Assembly: GCA_947503305.1 (NCBI GenBank)
Contig: CANNDF010000003.1
Coordinates: forward strand, 124,001-188,000
Source of the DNA: an uncultured Dokdonia sp.
Lineage (GTDB): Bacteria > Bacteroidota > Bacteroidia > Flavobacteriales > Flavobacteriaceae
Length of the DNA stretch: 64,000 nt
Direction: 5' to 3'
Position numbers and translations under genes: made by a program
Part shown: positions 34,989-44,551 of the stretch, in pieces
Numbering within the stretch: the stretch's first letter is position 1
How the letters are laid out: the number at the start of each line of letters is the position of its first letter
Notes under the pieces: model-generated
Databases searched by the model: none
Told to the model about the DNA's origin: nothing
What the model saw: the letters and a program-made list of their open reading frames with translations, nothing else

Positions 34989-36728
34989 TTACCGCCTAAG
35001 CGCAAAATGTCCCACAAGCACTCGATTACTAAGTGTAGATGCTTTATACCAGAAACCACTATCAAGTAATCTATGACCATTAAATGTTCCATCCCATCCT
35101 ATATCAAAAGGAGTAAATGCAATAATCCGTTTTCCAAAACGATCAAATACTTCGATACGAGTAATTGTCTCTCCATTTACAACTCTGCCACGTACTTGCC
35201 AAAAATCATTTATACCATCTCCGTTAGGAGTAAAATACTTTGGAAATCCTAAGTCAAAATCTGGATCAATACGATCACTTACAATACCACATCCATTTTT
35301 ATCTCTCACAAATACTTCTATAGGGCCTATAGGTAAGCCTGTAAAAATTGGACTATCTTGATATGGACCATCAATAGAATTTATGGAATATTCATAATCT
35401 CCAGAGCCAGTCACGTCTACAGATAAGTTGATTAAAAGCCCTTGTAATTGAGGATTAAGGGACTGTAATGTAGGGGCTTCAGAGCTAATAACTTCAAAAG
35501 TATGTGTGCTTTCACAAATAATAATCCCATCTTCTATAGGGACTTCGGTAGCTACATCAAAACGATATATACCCGATTCAGAAATAGTGATATTATTTTC
35601 TGTAGAAAGTTCAATCTCTCCGGTATCTGTTATTTGTGTCCAAGAAAATATTTCTCCTATACCTACATGAATTAATTGTAATGGAGGATCATTAAGACAT
35701 ATTTGATATAGTTCTTCCAAATTAATAACCGGATTGAGATCTACAATTTCTCCTGTTATAGCATCTAGATATGGACCACACCCAAGTGTTGTGGTAAAAC
35801 TAGTTATGGGACAATCTTCTGCGGGTCCAAATGAGTTATAGGGTGTAATCAATACATAATACATAATTCCTTCATCAAAATCCAATACCAATGTTGAAGT
35901 CACATTTCCTAAATCTGCATTATCTAGAACGTCATTACCTCCCGGTGTTGTTCCAATAGTTACTCTATATCCATCGGCATTTGCAACGGGCGCCCATTCT
36001 AATAAAGGAGTAAGTGCTACTTCTATTTGCCCATTTTCTGGAGTTATTAATACGGTACATTCAGGAGGAGAAGTATCTAAAACGAGCGTTGTAAAAGAAT
36101 TTTCATTGCTACAACTTGTATTTGCCCCTACTCCATTGCGTGGAGTAATCCTAACAAAATATTGAGTCCCTTCATTTAAATCAAATGGAACTAGAAATGA
36201 TAATACATCTCCACTTATAACTTCATTTGCAATCACATCTGATGCTCCCGAAGTTGTACCCAAATCAAGTACATATTCGGTTGCACGTGGTGCATATGTC
36301 CAAGAAATCAAAGGAGTAAGTGACGTATCTATATCCCCATCTGGTGGGGTAGTTATAATGTTACAATCGGGTATGGTAGTTATTATTGCTGTATCAAAGG
36401 ATTGCTCATCGCATATAGTGGTAGGATCGGGGTCTCCTGGATCTTCACGAAGACCTATAGTCACATATATAGTTTCATTTTCTGGCCACCCTGTGGTAGG
36501 AAAGTACGTAGGATTAATCACTTGAATATTAGATCCTAGATCGTTCCCTCCAGGGGTTGTGCCTATTGTAAGTACATACCCTACAGCCGTAGGCTCTGCA
36601 GTCCACGTAAGAGGATCTTCTACGGGTAGAGGATCTGCGCTTGTAAGTACTGCACAAGATTGCGCTTTCGCGAAAAGCGAAAACCCCATAATAAAAAATA
36701 TTACAAAATAGTTTCTATGAAAGCTCAT
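34989..36728 (-). CDS. Type IX secreted protein with fibronectin-like repeats and type B sorting domain
   Basis: A 579-residue exported protein. The signal peptide ends SLFAKA before QSC; its last residues are encoded by a palindrome copy. Three repeats of about 95 residues follow, each with a PLLEW/PLISW-xxxxA-x-Y-x-L-x-(I/L)GTTxGxxD and YFVRITPxN pattern, like fibronectin type III modules. The C-terminal 90 residues are a type B (gliding-motility-associated) sorting domain: FPKYFTPNGDGINDFWQVRG, then ITRIEVFDRFGKRI and GWDGTFNGHRLLDSGFWYKA. It is therefore exported through the type IX system, onto the surface or into the medium. Ligand unknown. Confidence 0.92.
   Translation of the reverse strand: MSFHRNYFVIFFIMGFSLFAKAQSCAVLTSADPLPVEDPLTWTAEPTAVGYVLTIGTTPGGNDLGSNIQVINPTYFPTTGWPENETIYVTIGLREDPGDPDPTTICDEQSFDTAIITTIPDCNIITTPPDGDIDTSLTPLISWTYAPRATEYVLDLGTTSGASDVIANEVISGDVLSFLVPFDLNEGTQYFVRITPRNGVGANTSCSNENSFTTLVLDTSPPECTVLITPENGQIEVALTPLLEWAPVANADGYRVTIGTTPGGNDVLDNADLGNVTSTLVLDFDEGIMYYVLITPYNSFGPAEDCPITSFTTTLGCGPYLDAITGEIVDLNPVINLEELYQICLNDPPLQLIHVGIGEIFSWTQITDTGEIELSTENNITISESGIYRFDVATEVPIEDGIIICESTHTFEVISSEAPTLQSLNPQLQGLLINLSVDVTGSGDYEYSINSIDGPYQDSPIFTGLPIGPIEVFVRDKNGCGIVSDRIDPDFDLGFPKYFTPNGDGINDFWQVRGRVVNGETITRIEVFDRFGKRIIAFTPFDIGWDGTFNGHRLLDSGFWYKASTLSNRVLVGHFALRR
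36663..36679. repeat. Iterated palindrome with one extra A, inside a signal peptide
   Basis: CGCTTTCGCGAAAAGCG. Read on the minus strand it codes LFAKAQS at the signal peptidase site of the type IX secreted protein. Confidence 0.75.
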
Positions 36729-36869
36729 TAAGAAATACCCAACTTTTTTACTTAAAGATAATTGAAAACCTACTATGTAAGCAAGAATTTAACAGTTTTA
36801 CTACTTCAATCGCCTATCTATGAAACGAATATACTTTTACAAACGTATTCAATCTCTATATCTATTTAT

Positions 36870-39572
36870 TTAAAATAAGGTGATCTGACCTTCATCATCT
36901 AGTGGATTCCCATCGGTTATTTCTTTTGAAGATGGGGTTTCTTTAGAAGCGGTACTTTCCGATGCTTTTGTAGAAGGCACAGTTTCTTCATCTATAACTT
37001 CAAGTTCTTCTTTTGGAACGTCCTCAGGAACTTCATATGGTAAAGATTCCAGCCAGTTAAGTTGTTTTAATTTTTGTGCAAAAAATTGATTCCCTAATGC
37101 CGTAATCCCTTTAATAGAAATAAAGTCTTCCATAGAAACAGATTCGTTAGCACGTTGATCTTTTCCTCTTTCTTTATAAAATACCATTTCTGCTACTGGA
37201 CGATATTCTGTAGAAACTAATTCCAATTGACTATTAGAATGATCAGAAATAAACACCTCGCTTTTGTCCGGATTTTCGATAAGAAAACGTTTCCCATAAT
37301 AACGCTCTTTTTCTCCATCCCAATAGATTGCTGTAATTGGTTTTTTAGGTTCCCATTTTTCTAAAACAATCATATCACTGTCAAAATGTGCCGTAACATC
37401 AGGAATAATAGTTTTTGCATTCCCGTGTTGGTTTATAATCAATAATCGGTCATCAGATCTGAATTCTCCTAATAAATCACCACGGCCATCCACATTGAGA
37501 CGTTGTACAGTGTCATCAAACCAGATTTTACGTGGTTTCAATGTAGATAATCCTTTTTCTTTGAGCTCTACAGATTTTACAGAATGTTTTGTGACAATAT
37601 TGCCTTTGGAAGCTCTCCCTTTTATTAATATATCTGCAAAGTCTATTTCTAAGCGTAATTTTTTAACACTAGCGACTGCACGTAAGTATACCGTAACTGT
37701 TTCTGCCTCTCCATTAGGGTTAGCAGTAAAGTAATACATTACAGAACCTTTTTTACCGTTTGTAAGATCATATTCTTTGTCGCGAGTAATTGATGTAACA
37801 TTAAAACGTTTGACATACGTGGCGCCTCCTGTTCCATCTTTATAAATCATATTATAGGTAGTACGCTTATCTTTCTTTTTAAATACTGCAACATGTACAA
37901 TATCTTTACCTATAAAAGTTTTTGTATCTACTCTGGTTACCATCATTTTTCCTTGCTTTGTAAAAACAATGATATCATCTATATCAGAACAATCTGTCAC
38001 ATATTCATCTCTTCGCAAAGATGTCCCTATAAACCCTTCTTCTCTATTTACATAGAGTTTTGTATTACGTAAAACCACTTTTGTAGCTTGAATATCATCA
38101 AACACTTTAATTTCGGTTTTACGTTCTTTTCCTTTACCGTAATCTTTTTTCAAACGAGTAAAGTAATCTATCGCATATTGAGTAAGATTATCAAGATGGT
38201 AATTTACCTGAGCTATTTGCTCTTCTAAAGCATCAATTTTCTGTTGCGCTTTATCGATATCAAATTTTGATATACGTTTAATTCTTATTTCAGTAAGTCT
38301 AACGATGTCGTCTTCTACAACAGGGCGTTTTAAATGCCCTATATGTGGTAACAATCCTTTATCTATAGCATTTATAACACCTTCCCATGTCTCTTCTTCT
38401 TCTATATCGCGATAGATTCTGTTTTCTATAAAAATACGCTCTAGTGATGCATAATGCCATTGATTCTCAAACTCATTACGTTGTATTTCTAATTCTTGTC
38501 GTAATAGTTCCTTTGTACGATCGGTACTACGCCTAAGCATTTCTGTAACCCCAACAAAGAGAGGCTTATTATCTTCTATTACACAACCTAATGGAGAGAT
38601 AGAGGTTTCACAATTTGTGAAAGCATATAGAGCATCTATCGTTTTATCTGGAGAAATTCCTGATGGGAGGTGAACTAGTATTTCGACATTTGCAGAGGTA
38701 TTATCTTCTATTTTTTTGATCTTGATTTTACCCTTATCATTTGCTTTTAGTATAGAATCTATTAATGAGCCTGTCGTTTGTCCAAATGGAACTTCTGTAA
38801 TAACAAGTTTATTTTTATCATGCTGACTTATACGTGCTCTTATACGCACTTTTCCTCCTCGTAATCCATCATTATAGTTTGAAAAATCTGCAATCCCTGC
38901 TGTTGGAAAATCAGGTACCAGTGTAAAGCGTTTTTCTTTAAGATGCTTAATAGAAGCATCAATCAATTCTATAAAATTATGAGGTAAGACCTTTGTACTT
39001 AAACCCACTGCAATACCCTCTGCTCCTTGCGCTAGCAATAAAGGAAACATAACGGGTAAGTTTATAGGTTCTTTTTTACGTCCGTCATAAGAGGCTTGCC
39101 AGTCTGTGATTTTTGGGTTATATACAACATCTAGAGCAAATTTAGATAGACGAGCTTCTATATACCTAGAAGCCGCGGCACGATCACCTGTAAGTATATT
39201 ACCCCAATTCCCTTGAGTATCAATAAGCAAGTCTTTCTGACCTATTTGTACCATCGCATCTCCTATACTTGCATCTCCATGGGGATGATACTGCATAGTA
39301 TGCCCTACAACATTTGCTACTTTATTATATCGACCATCATCTAGCTCTTTGAGGGCATGCATAATACGCCTTTGAACTGGTTTAAAACCGTCCTCTATTG
39401 CAGGAACTGCTCGTTCAAGTATTACATATGAGGCATAGTCTAAGAACCAATCCTTAAACATTCCTGTAACTCGAGTAATTGTCTCTCCACTCCCTTCTAC
39501 TCCATCTGAGGAGTGAGACGTATTTGAGTTTAATTCTTCTTCGTTGTTATGTTCGTTTATTTCTTCGCTCAT
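36870..39572 (-). CDS. parC: DNA topoisomerase IV subunit A
   Basis: It breaks and rejoins DNA in the ParC2ParE2 complex that unlinks daughter chromosomes. The breakage domain has the catalytic tyrosine at Tyr137 (RAAASRYIEARLS) and the helix YHPHGDASIGDAMVQIG (95-111), in which the position equal to Ser83 of E. coli GyrA is alanine (Ala101). A coiled-coil and beta-pinwheel domain follow. The last 60 residues are acidic and low in complexity (EVPEDVPKEELEVIDEE). The 900-residue length is usual for Bacteroidota ParC. It begins three bases after the parE stop, so the two are one operon. Confidence 0.95.
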   Translation of the reverse strand: MSEEINEHNNEEELNSNTSHSSDGVEGSGETITRVTGMFKDWFLDYASYVILERAVPAIEDGFKPVQRRIMHALKELDDGRYNKVANVVGHTMQYHPHGDASIGDAMVQIGQKDLLIDTQGNWGNILTGDRAAASRYIEARLSKFALDVVYNPKITDWQASYDGRKKEPINLPVMFPLLLAQGAEGIAVGLSTKVLPHNFIELIDASIKHLKEKRFTLVPDFPTAGIADFSNYNDGLRGGKVRIRARISQHDKNKLVITEVPFGQTTGSLIDSILKANDKGKIKIKKIEDNTSANVEILVHLPSGISPDKTIDALYAFTNCETSISPLGCVIEDNKPLFVGVTEMLRRSTDRTKELLRQELEIQRNEFENQWHYASLERIFIENRIYRDIEEEETWEGVINAIDKGLLPHIGHLKRPVVEDDIVRLTEIRIKRISKFDIDKAQQKIDALEEQIAQVNYHLDNLTQYAIDYFTRLKKDYGKGKERKTEIKVFDDIQATKVVLRNTKLYVNREEGFIGTSLRRDEYVTDCSDIDDIIVFTKQGKMMVTRVDTKTFIGKDIVHVAVFKKKDKRTTYNMIYKDGTGGATYVKRFNVTSITRDKEYDLTNGKKGSVMYYFTANPNGEAETVTVYLRAVASVKKLRLEIDFADILIKGRASKGNIVTKHSVKSVELKEKGLSTLKPRKIWFDDTVQRLNVDGRGDLLGEFRSDDRLLIINQHGNAKTIIPDVTAHFDSDMIVLEKWEPKKPITAIYWDGEKERYYGKRFLIENPDKSEVFISDHSNSQLELVSTEYRPVAEMVFYKERGKDQRANESVSMEDFISIKGITALGNQFFAQKLKQLNWLESLPYEVPEDVPKEELEVIDEETVPSTKASESTASKETPSSKEITDGNPLDDEGQITLF

Positions 39573-39575
39573 GAA

Positions 39576-41432
39576 TTATAGCTCGTCTACTCGATCCAAC
39601 TCTACTTTCAAATTATTAATAATAAACTTCTGACGGTCTGGTGTATTTTTCCCCATATAAAAAGATAATAGCTCTTCTATCATCAATGCTTTGTCAAGCA
39701 TGACAGGTGCAAGACGAATATCTTCTCCTATAAAGTGTTTAAATTCATCTGGAGATATTTCTCCTAATCCCTTGAATCGAGTAATTTCAGGTTTAGCTCC
39801 TAGTTTTGCCATAGCATCTATGCGCTCTTGTTCACTATAACAATAGATAGTTTCTTTTTTATTACGCACTCTAAACAAAGGTGTTTCTAATATATATAAA
39901 TGCCCTTCTTTAATGAGTTCTGGAAAGAATTGTAAAAAGAATGTAATTAGTAATAATCGAATATGCATCCCATCTACATCGGCATCTGTTGCAATTACAA
40001 TATTGTTATATCTCAAGTCTTCTATGGACTCTTCTATATTAAGTGCTGCTTGTAACAGATTAAACTCTTCATTTTCATATACAATCTTTTTTGTAAGACC
40101 ATAACTATTCAGTGGTTTTCCTTTGAGACTAAATACTGCTTGTGTATTTACATCTCTTGATTTTGTAATTGACCCACTTGCAGAGTCTCCCTCTGTTATA
40201 AAAAGTGTTGTTTCAAGATTTCGTTCCTTTTTACTATCTGTCAAATGAATACGACAATCTCTTAATTTTTTATTGTGAAGACTTGCTTTTTTTGCACGTT
40301 CACGTGCTAGTTTCCTGATTCCAGAAAGATCTTTTCGCTCACGTTCAGCTTGTAATATCTTTCGTTGTAAGGCATCAGTAACTTCAGGATTTTTGTGTAA
40401 AAAATTATCTAGTGCTCTTTTAAGAAAATCATTAATATAGGTGCGTACTGTAGGCAATCCTCCTCCCATATCAGTACTACCTAGTTTTGTTTTGGTCTGT
40501 GATTCAAAAACAGGTTCCATAACTTTAATACTAATAGCAGAAACGATAGATTTTCTAATATCTGAAGCATCGTAATTCTTTCCATAGTATTCTCTAATAG
40601 TACGCACTAAGCTTTCGCGAAAAGCAGCTTGATGCGTTCCCCCTTGTGTTGTATTTTGACCATTTACAAAGGAGTGATATTCTTCAGAATATTGTGTGCG
40701 ACTATGTGTAATCGCAACTTCTATATCATCTCCCCTTAGATGTATGATAGGATACAAACGATCACCATCTGCTATACTGTCTGAGAGAAGGTCTTTTAAT
40801 CCATTTTCTGAAAAGAATTTTTCACCATTAAAGACAATCGTTAATCCAGGATTAAGATAAACATAGTTCTTAATAAGACGCTCTATATATTCATTCCTGA
40901 ATTTATAATTCTTAAAAATACTTTCGTCTGGAATAAAAGAAACTTTTGTCCCTCTACGACGTGAGGTTTCATCAAGATGTTCTTGGTGAGTGAGTTCTCC
41001 ACGCTCAAATTCTGCAGAAGCAGACTTTCCATCTCGAGTAGATTCGACTCTAAAATAATTTGAAAGCGCATTTACAGCTTTTGTTCCTACCCCATTAAGT
41101 CCTACAGATTTTTTAAAGGCGCGTGAATCATACTTCCCACCTGTATTCATTTTTGATACGACATCTACTACTTTTCCTAAAGGAATTCCTCGACCATAAT
41201 CACGCACAATAACTTTATCTCCCTGGATAGAAATTTCTATAGTCTTCCCAGCACCCATTACAAACTCATCAATACAGTTATCCAAGACTTCTTTGACAAG
41301 AATATAAATACCATCATCAGCGCTAGAACCATCGCCAAGTTTACCGATATACATCCCAGGACGCATACGGATATGTTCTTTCCAATCAAGTGATCGAATA
41401 TTATCCTCGTTATATTGTGTCTCTTTAGTCAT
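39576..41432 (-). CDS. parE: DNA topoisomerase IV subunit B
   Basis: The ATPase subunit that drives strand passage. GHKL motifs are visible: [20 protein letters not shown] and [18 protein letters not shown]. The transducer has [17 protein letters not shown], and the TOPRIM domain has [10 protein letters not shown] and [26 protein letters not shown] with the metal-binding DADVD. The C terminus ends [19 protein letters not shown]. Length 618 is normal. Its AAFRES stretch is encoded by a near copy of the iterated palindrome at 40611-40625. It is the first gene of the parE-parC operon. Confidence 0.95.
   Translation of the reverse strand: MTKETQYNEDNIRSLDWKEHIRMRPGMYIGKLGDGSSADDGIYILVKEVLDNCIDEFVMGAGKTIEISIQGDKVIVRDYGRGIPLGKVVDVVSKMNTGGKYDSRAFKKSVGLNGVGTKAVNALSNYFRVESTRDGKSASAEFERGELTHQEHLDETSRRRGTKVSFIPDESIFKNYKFRNEYIERLIKNYVYLNPGLTIVFNGEKFFSENGLKDLLSDSIADGDRLYPIIHLRGDDIEVAITHSRTQYSEEYHSFVNGQNTTQGGTHQAAFRESLVRTIREYYGKNYDASDIRKSIVSAISIKVMEPVFESQTKTKLGSTDMGGGLPTVRTYINDFLKRALDNFLHKNPEVTDALQRKILQAERERKDLSGIRKLARERAKKASLHNKKLRDCRIHLTDSKKERNLETTLFITEGDSASGSITKSRDVNTQAVFSLKGKPLNSYGLTKKIVYENEEFNLLQAALNIEESIEDLRYNNIVIATDADVDGMHIRLLLITFFLQFFPELIKEGHLYILETPLFRVRNKKETIYCYSEQERIDAMAKLGAKPEITRFKGLGEISPDEFKHFIGEDIRLAPVMLDKALMIEELLSFYMGKNTPDRQKFIINNLKVELDRVDEL
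40611..40625. repeat. Iterated palindrome with one extra A, inside parE
   Basis: GCTTTCGCGAAAAGC, in frame, coding AFRES. The protein segment is conserved in ParE/GyrB, so the match may be partly chance. Confidence 0.6.
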
Positions 41433-41485
41433 AATAGTAGGTAGGATGGCTAATATAAGACTTCAATACCGCTTATAAAATGGGT

Positions 41486-41535
41486 AAAAAGAGAAGTAAT
41501 CAACAATTTGTTAAAAAAAATGTTGATTGCTTCTC
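41486..41535 (-). terminator. Rho-independent terminator of the TPR/LuxR-like regulator gene
   Basis: GAGAAGTAATCAACA (41491-41505) pairs with TGTTGATTGCTTCTC (41521-41535), 15 base pairs with one mismatch. On the minus strand the stem is followed by TTTTT. It separates the regulator from parE. Confidence 0.85.
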
Positions 41536-41578
41536 TTCTTCTAAAAAAAATAAAAATTTAAGGGGGATGAATATCAAA

Positions 41579-41736
41579 AATTCCTCAAGATTTTTGTTTC
41601 TACAAATCATTACAACACTTAAATCCCAAATCTAAGCGACTCACTTTGCATTAGACTCCCCAAATCTTTTATGGCCCTACTTGTATAAAAACAACCATAT
41701 ATTATTGATGTCTACATTGCGAATTCTTGAGGAATT
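41579..41736. repeat. Spaced 12-base inverted repeat
   Basis: AATTCCTCAAGA at 41579-41590 and its exact complement TCTTGAGGAATT at 41725-41736 bound about 134 AT-rich bases without a coding frame. It could be the ends of a decayed small mobile element or a long RNA stem. Confidence 0.4.
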
Positions 41737-41808
41737 ATTGTTTAGCGCACTTTCAATTTGCTAACTGGCTATAAAACTAATAATCAATTATCTAGACTCA
41801 AAAAAAAG

Positions 41809-41830
41809 TGTATATACAATATATATACAA
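41809..41830. promoter_or_regulatory. AT-rich palindrome, operator-like, copy 1
   Basis: A 22-base element with arms TGTATATA and TATATACA. It is identical to copy 2 at 43711-43732 except for the base after TGTATATACA. It lies immediately downstream of the regulator stop. Confidence 0.45.
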
Positions 41831-41832
41831 CC

Positions 41833-43653
41833 CTAAAATGTATTGATATATTGTGACAAACTATCTTCTGTATTAAGTCCTAGTTTTTTACGCAGTCTAG
41901 ATCTTGCAATAAGTATACTGTGTGGTGTTTGATTTGTTATTGCAGAAATATCTTTGGTAGACATTCCAAGTTTTATAAATGCGCTTAATTTTTTTTCATT
42001 GGGGGTTATACTAGGAAACTTCATGAGTAATTTATTATAAAAGTCTATGTGTACTTTTTCAAATACATATTGAAATTCTTCCCAATTATAACTTCGCAGG
42101 GATGCTTTAGTTTCATTTATGAGAGCGCTTATCTTATTACTAGCCTCTTCTCCACTAGCGTCTACATGTATAGATTTTAATTTTTTAATCAATGATTCAT
42201 AATGCTCTTTTTGTTGCAAAAGTGACATCGCATTTGTAGTAAGCTCTTTATCCTTTAGTTTTAACTCTAACTCCATAATATCTTTTTCTTGACGCTGTTT
42301 CTCCGAAAGGATTTGCTCATTTTTAAGACGCAATGCAATTAGATTTTTTTCATCTTCTTGGGTTCTAATTTTTAATTCTTTTTGTGATACAATAAAACTA
42401 TTCTTCTTTTTTTGATAGAACCATACAGAAACTAATAATCCAATAATAAGTGTAAAGGTTAACATCCAGATTACTTTATCTCTTTTATTAATAGAGTTTA
42501 TAGCTGTTAATTGTTGAATTCTTTTTTCTTTTTCACTCGTTTGGTATTTAGCATCTAAATCAAGCATTAAGCTATTCTTATCATCATTAAAAATATCTTT
42601 AATAATAGCTATATATTCTTTTTTCAGAGAAAGACTTTTCTGATATTGCCCATTGAGCTCATAAGCATTACTTAAATTACGAGTGGCATCTTCTATATGA
42701 TATTGTACTTCCAGTTGACATGCCATTTCATAGGCTTGCTCCCCCATTAATACGGCTTCTTTTGGTCGATCTGTTTCTACATACAATGTGGTGAGTTCTT
42801 TAAGTGTTGCAGCTTTACGTCTAGGAATCTCAGACCATTCTGGTATTACCATAGCCTTAAGTAAGTATGCCTCTGCTTCTTCAAACTTTTTATTTAAAAT
42901 GTACATACGGCCAAGATTATGATAAACAATTGCTTCTGTAAAAGGACCTTCTTTTGTAGCGCTAGTAACAAGATCTTTCATCAACTCAATGCCTTTTACC
43001 CTTTGATTATTTCCGTCATATGCCAATGCAAGATTTACTCCAATTTTTATTTTAGTAAGCAATTGCGTCGAATCCAAGTGATCTATCGTTTCTTTTGCAA
43101 GCTCCATATACTCGACTGCTTTTATCCCATTCTTTTGTAGTCGATATACATCTGCAATACCAGAAAAGGAAAACGCTTTTTTCTTATAGCTTTTTATAGA
43201 ATCTGCAATTGCAATATTTTGAAGATGTAATTCAATTGCATTGTCAAATCTTCCAGTACTTTCATATATATAGGCTCTTATCGTATGCAATTTATAACGT
43301 TGTTCAGAATCGTTTACTTTATTATTTATAGCATACCCCAAATCAAGATAATGATCGGTAGAATCTATGTCAGATACCTGGTGATAGTATTTTTTACTAA
43401 GGGCAACACATGTTTTTAACCGTATTGAATCTATCTCTTTATCTGTAGCAATAGCATAGCTTTTTTTAAGATAGTAAATTGTAGAATCTATATTCTTGCT
43501 TGAAAAACTATGAGCATATGTATAATATGTATCTGCAATAACAGCAGGGTTCTTAGAACTGTTAATTATATTTATTAAACTGTCTTTAGTTTTATTTTGC
43601 GCGTTCAATTGACACACAATCAGAAAACCTAGTAGTGCAATGAATCTTGTCAT
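41833..43653 (-). CDS. TPR-repeat, membrane-anchored LuxR-like regulator
   Basis: A sensor-regulator in one chain. The ATG at 43653 gives a signal peptide (MTRFIALLGFLIVCQLNAQ); the frame is open from 43674. A periplasmic region of about 330 residues carries TPR-like helix pairs (for example AEAYLLKAMVIPEWSEIPRRKAATLKELTTLY). One transmembrane helix follows (KVIWMLTFTLIIGLLVSVWFY, about 388-408), then a long coiled coil rich in Lys/Glu, then a C-terminal helix-turn-helix of LuxR type (TPNEKKLSAFIKLGMSTKDISAITNQTPHSILIARSRLRKKLGL). Such proteins are common in Flavobacteria. The targets are unknown. Confidence 0.85.
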   Translation of the reverse strand: MTRFIALLGFLIVCQLNAQNKTKDSLINIINSSKNPAVIADTYYTYAHSFSSKNIDSTIYYLKKSYAIATDKEIDSIRLKTCVALSKKYYHQVSDIDSTDHYLDLGYAINNKVNDSEQRYKLHTIRAYIYESTGRFDNAIELHLQNIAIADSIKSYKKKAFSFSGIADVYRLQKNGIKAVEYMELAKETIDHLDSTQLLTKIKIGVNLALAYDGNNQRVKGIELMKDLVTSATKEGPFTEAIVYHNLGRMYILNKKFEEAEAYLLKAMVIPEWSEIPRRKAATLKELTTLYVETDRPKEAVLMGEQAYEMACQLEVQYHIEDATRNLSNAYELNGQYQKSLSLKKEYIAIIKDIFNDDKNSLMLDLDAKYQTSEKEKRIQQLTAINSINKRDKVIWMLTFTLIIGLLVSVWFYQKKKNSFIVSQKELKIRTQEDEKNLIALRLKNEQILSEKQRQEKDIMELELKLKDKELTTNAMSLLQQKEHYESLIKKLKSIHVDASGEEASNKISALINETKASLRSYNWEEFQYVFEKVHIDFYNKLLMKFPSITPNEKKLSAFIKLGMSTKDISAITNQTPHSILIARSRLRKKLGLNTEDSLSQYINTF

Positions 43654-43710
43654 GTTTCTTAAGTTGGGTAGCATAAATGTGCATAATTAAATAACAATTA
43701 AGCACATAGC

Positions 43711-43732
43711 TGTATATACATTATATATACAA
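43711..43732. promoter_or_regulatory. AT-rich palindrome, operator-like, copy 2
   Basis: The same 22-base element as at 41809-41830 with one base changed. It lies in the intergenic region between the divergent TPR/LuxR-like regulator (start 43653) and the anchored protein (start 43787), where it could control both. Confidence 0.5.
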
Positions 43733-43786
43733 TCTATAAAAAAGATTCATCAACAACAATTGCAGTATATTTATAAAAAATTATTT

Positions 43787-44551
43787 ATGAGCTCAAAAAA
43801 TACATCTGATCGCTTTTTATTTATCATCGGAATTCTTGTTATTGGGTTTTTAGTTTTTCAATTAATAGGTTATTTATTACCTGATAAAGAACCCGTATAT
43901 GATACATTTACATTACTGGAAGAAGTAATGGATCAAAGCGGAGGTAAACAAAACTGGAATGATATCCAAAAAATGTCATATACAAAATCCTTTCAACTTT
44001 ATACAGAAGATGCTGCTATAGAGATAGATAGAAATGAAAAACATTTTTATGATTTTACAAATGGTACAGAAAGAGTCATAGAATGGATGGATAATGATAC
44101 CCTTTTCAGTCTGGTACGCAATGATTCTACTATATATCAAACAAAAAACAACCAAAAAGACACCCTAGTATCTAATAAGGTTTTACAATCAAAACTTGAC
44201 GCTGCAACATTTGTAGTAGGATTACCCTACACTTTGGATAATCCATCGGCATCAAAGTTTTATAAAGGGATTGTATCTTTTCAGGGAGAAAATTGTCATG
44301 TACTTCAAGTACAGTTTGAAGGTTCTGACGATATATGGAAACATTATTACACAGTAGATGATTTGGATTGGAAAGGATACTGGGTAAAAACATCAGATCA
44401 TTATAGCCTTGTAATTAATGAAGAACTGATTAATGTGAATGGGTTTATGCTTTCGCGAAAGCGTAAGAGCTATCGAACTGATTCTCTACAAAACATTACG
44501 TATTTAAGGGCTACTTATGATTATAGCCAGTTTTATATCAACAAACTATGA
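43787..44551 (+). CDS. Membrane-anchored protein, DUF6503-like
   Basis: The ATG at 43787 is preferred over an upstream TTG (43760). One N-terminal hydrophobic helix (RFLFIIGILVIGFLVFQLIGYLL) is an uncleaved anchor or signal. The following 220 residues begin DTFTLLEEVMDQSGGKQNWNDIQKMSYTKSFQLYT, similar in layout to the LolA-like protein at 25311 and to DUF6503 proteins. A palindrome copy encodes MLSRKRK near the C terminus. The stop overlaps the convergent AraC gene by six bases. Function is unknown. Confidence 0.7.
   Translation: MSSKNTSDRFLFIIGILVIGFLVFQLIGYLLPDKEPVYDTFTLLEEVMDQSGGKQNWNDIQKMSYTKSFQLYTEDAAIEIDRNEKHFYDFTNGTERVIEWMDNDTLFSLVRNDSTIYQTKNNQKDTLVSNKVLQSKLDAATFVVGLPYTLDNPSASKFYKGIVSFQGENCHVLQVQFEGSDDIWKHYYTVDDLDWKGYWVKTSDHYSLVINEELINVNGFMLSRKRKSYRTDSLQNITYLRATYDYSQFYINKL
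44449..44462. repeat. Iterated palindrome, exact core, inside a gene
   Basis: GCTTTCGCGAAAGC, in frame, coding LSRKR in the membrane-anchored DUF6503-like protein. Confidence 0.85.

Larger units (their letters stand above)
41433..41832. other. Gene-free 400-base region with terminator and inverted repeats
   Basis: No coding frame of weight was found on either strand. It holds the minus-strand terminator at 41486-41535, a 12-base inverted repeat pair (AATTCCTCAAGA at 41579-41590 and TCTTGAGGAATT at 41725-41736), and one of two near-identical AT-rich palindromes (41809-41830). Confidence 0.6.

Noticed and set aside
41567-41635. A 22-codon frame on the plus strand after a GGGGG run
   Set aside because: Too short, low-complexity composition, no neighbour on that strand, and it spans one arm of the inverted repeat.
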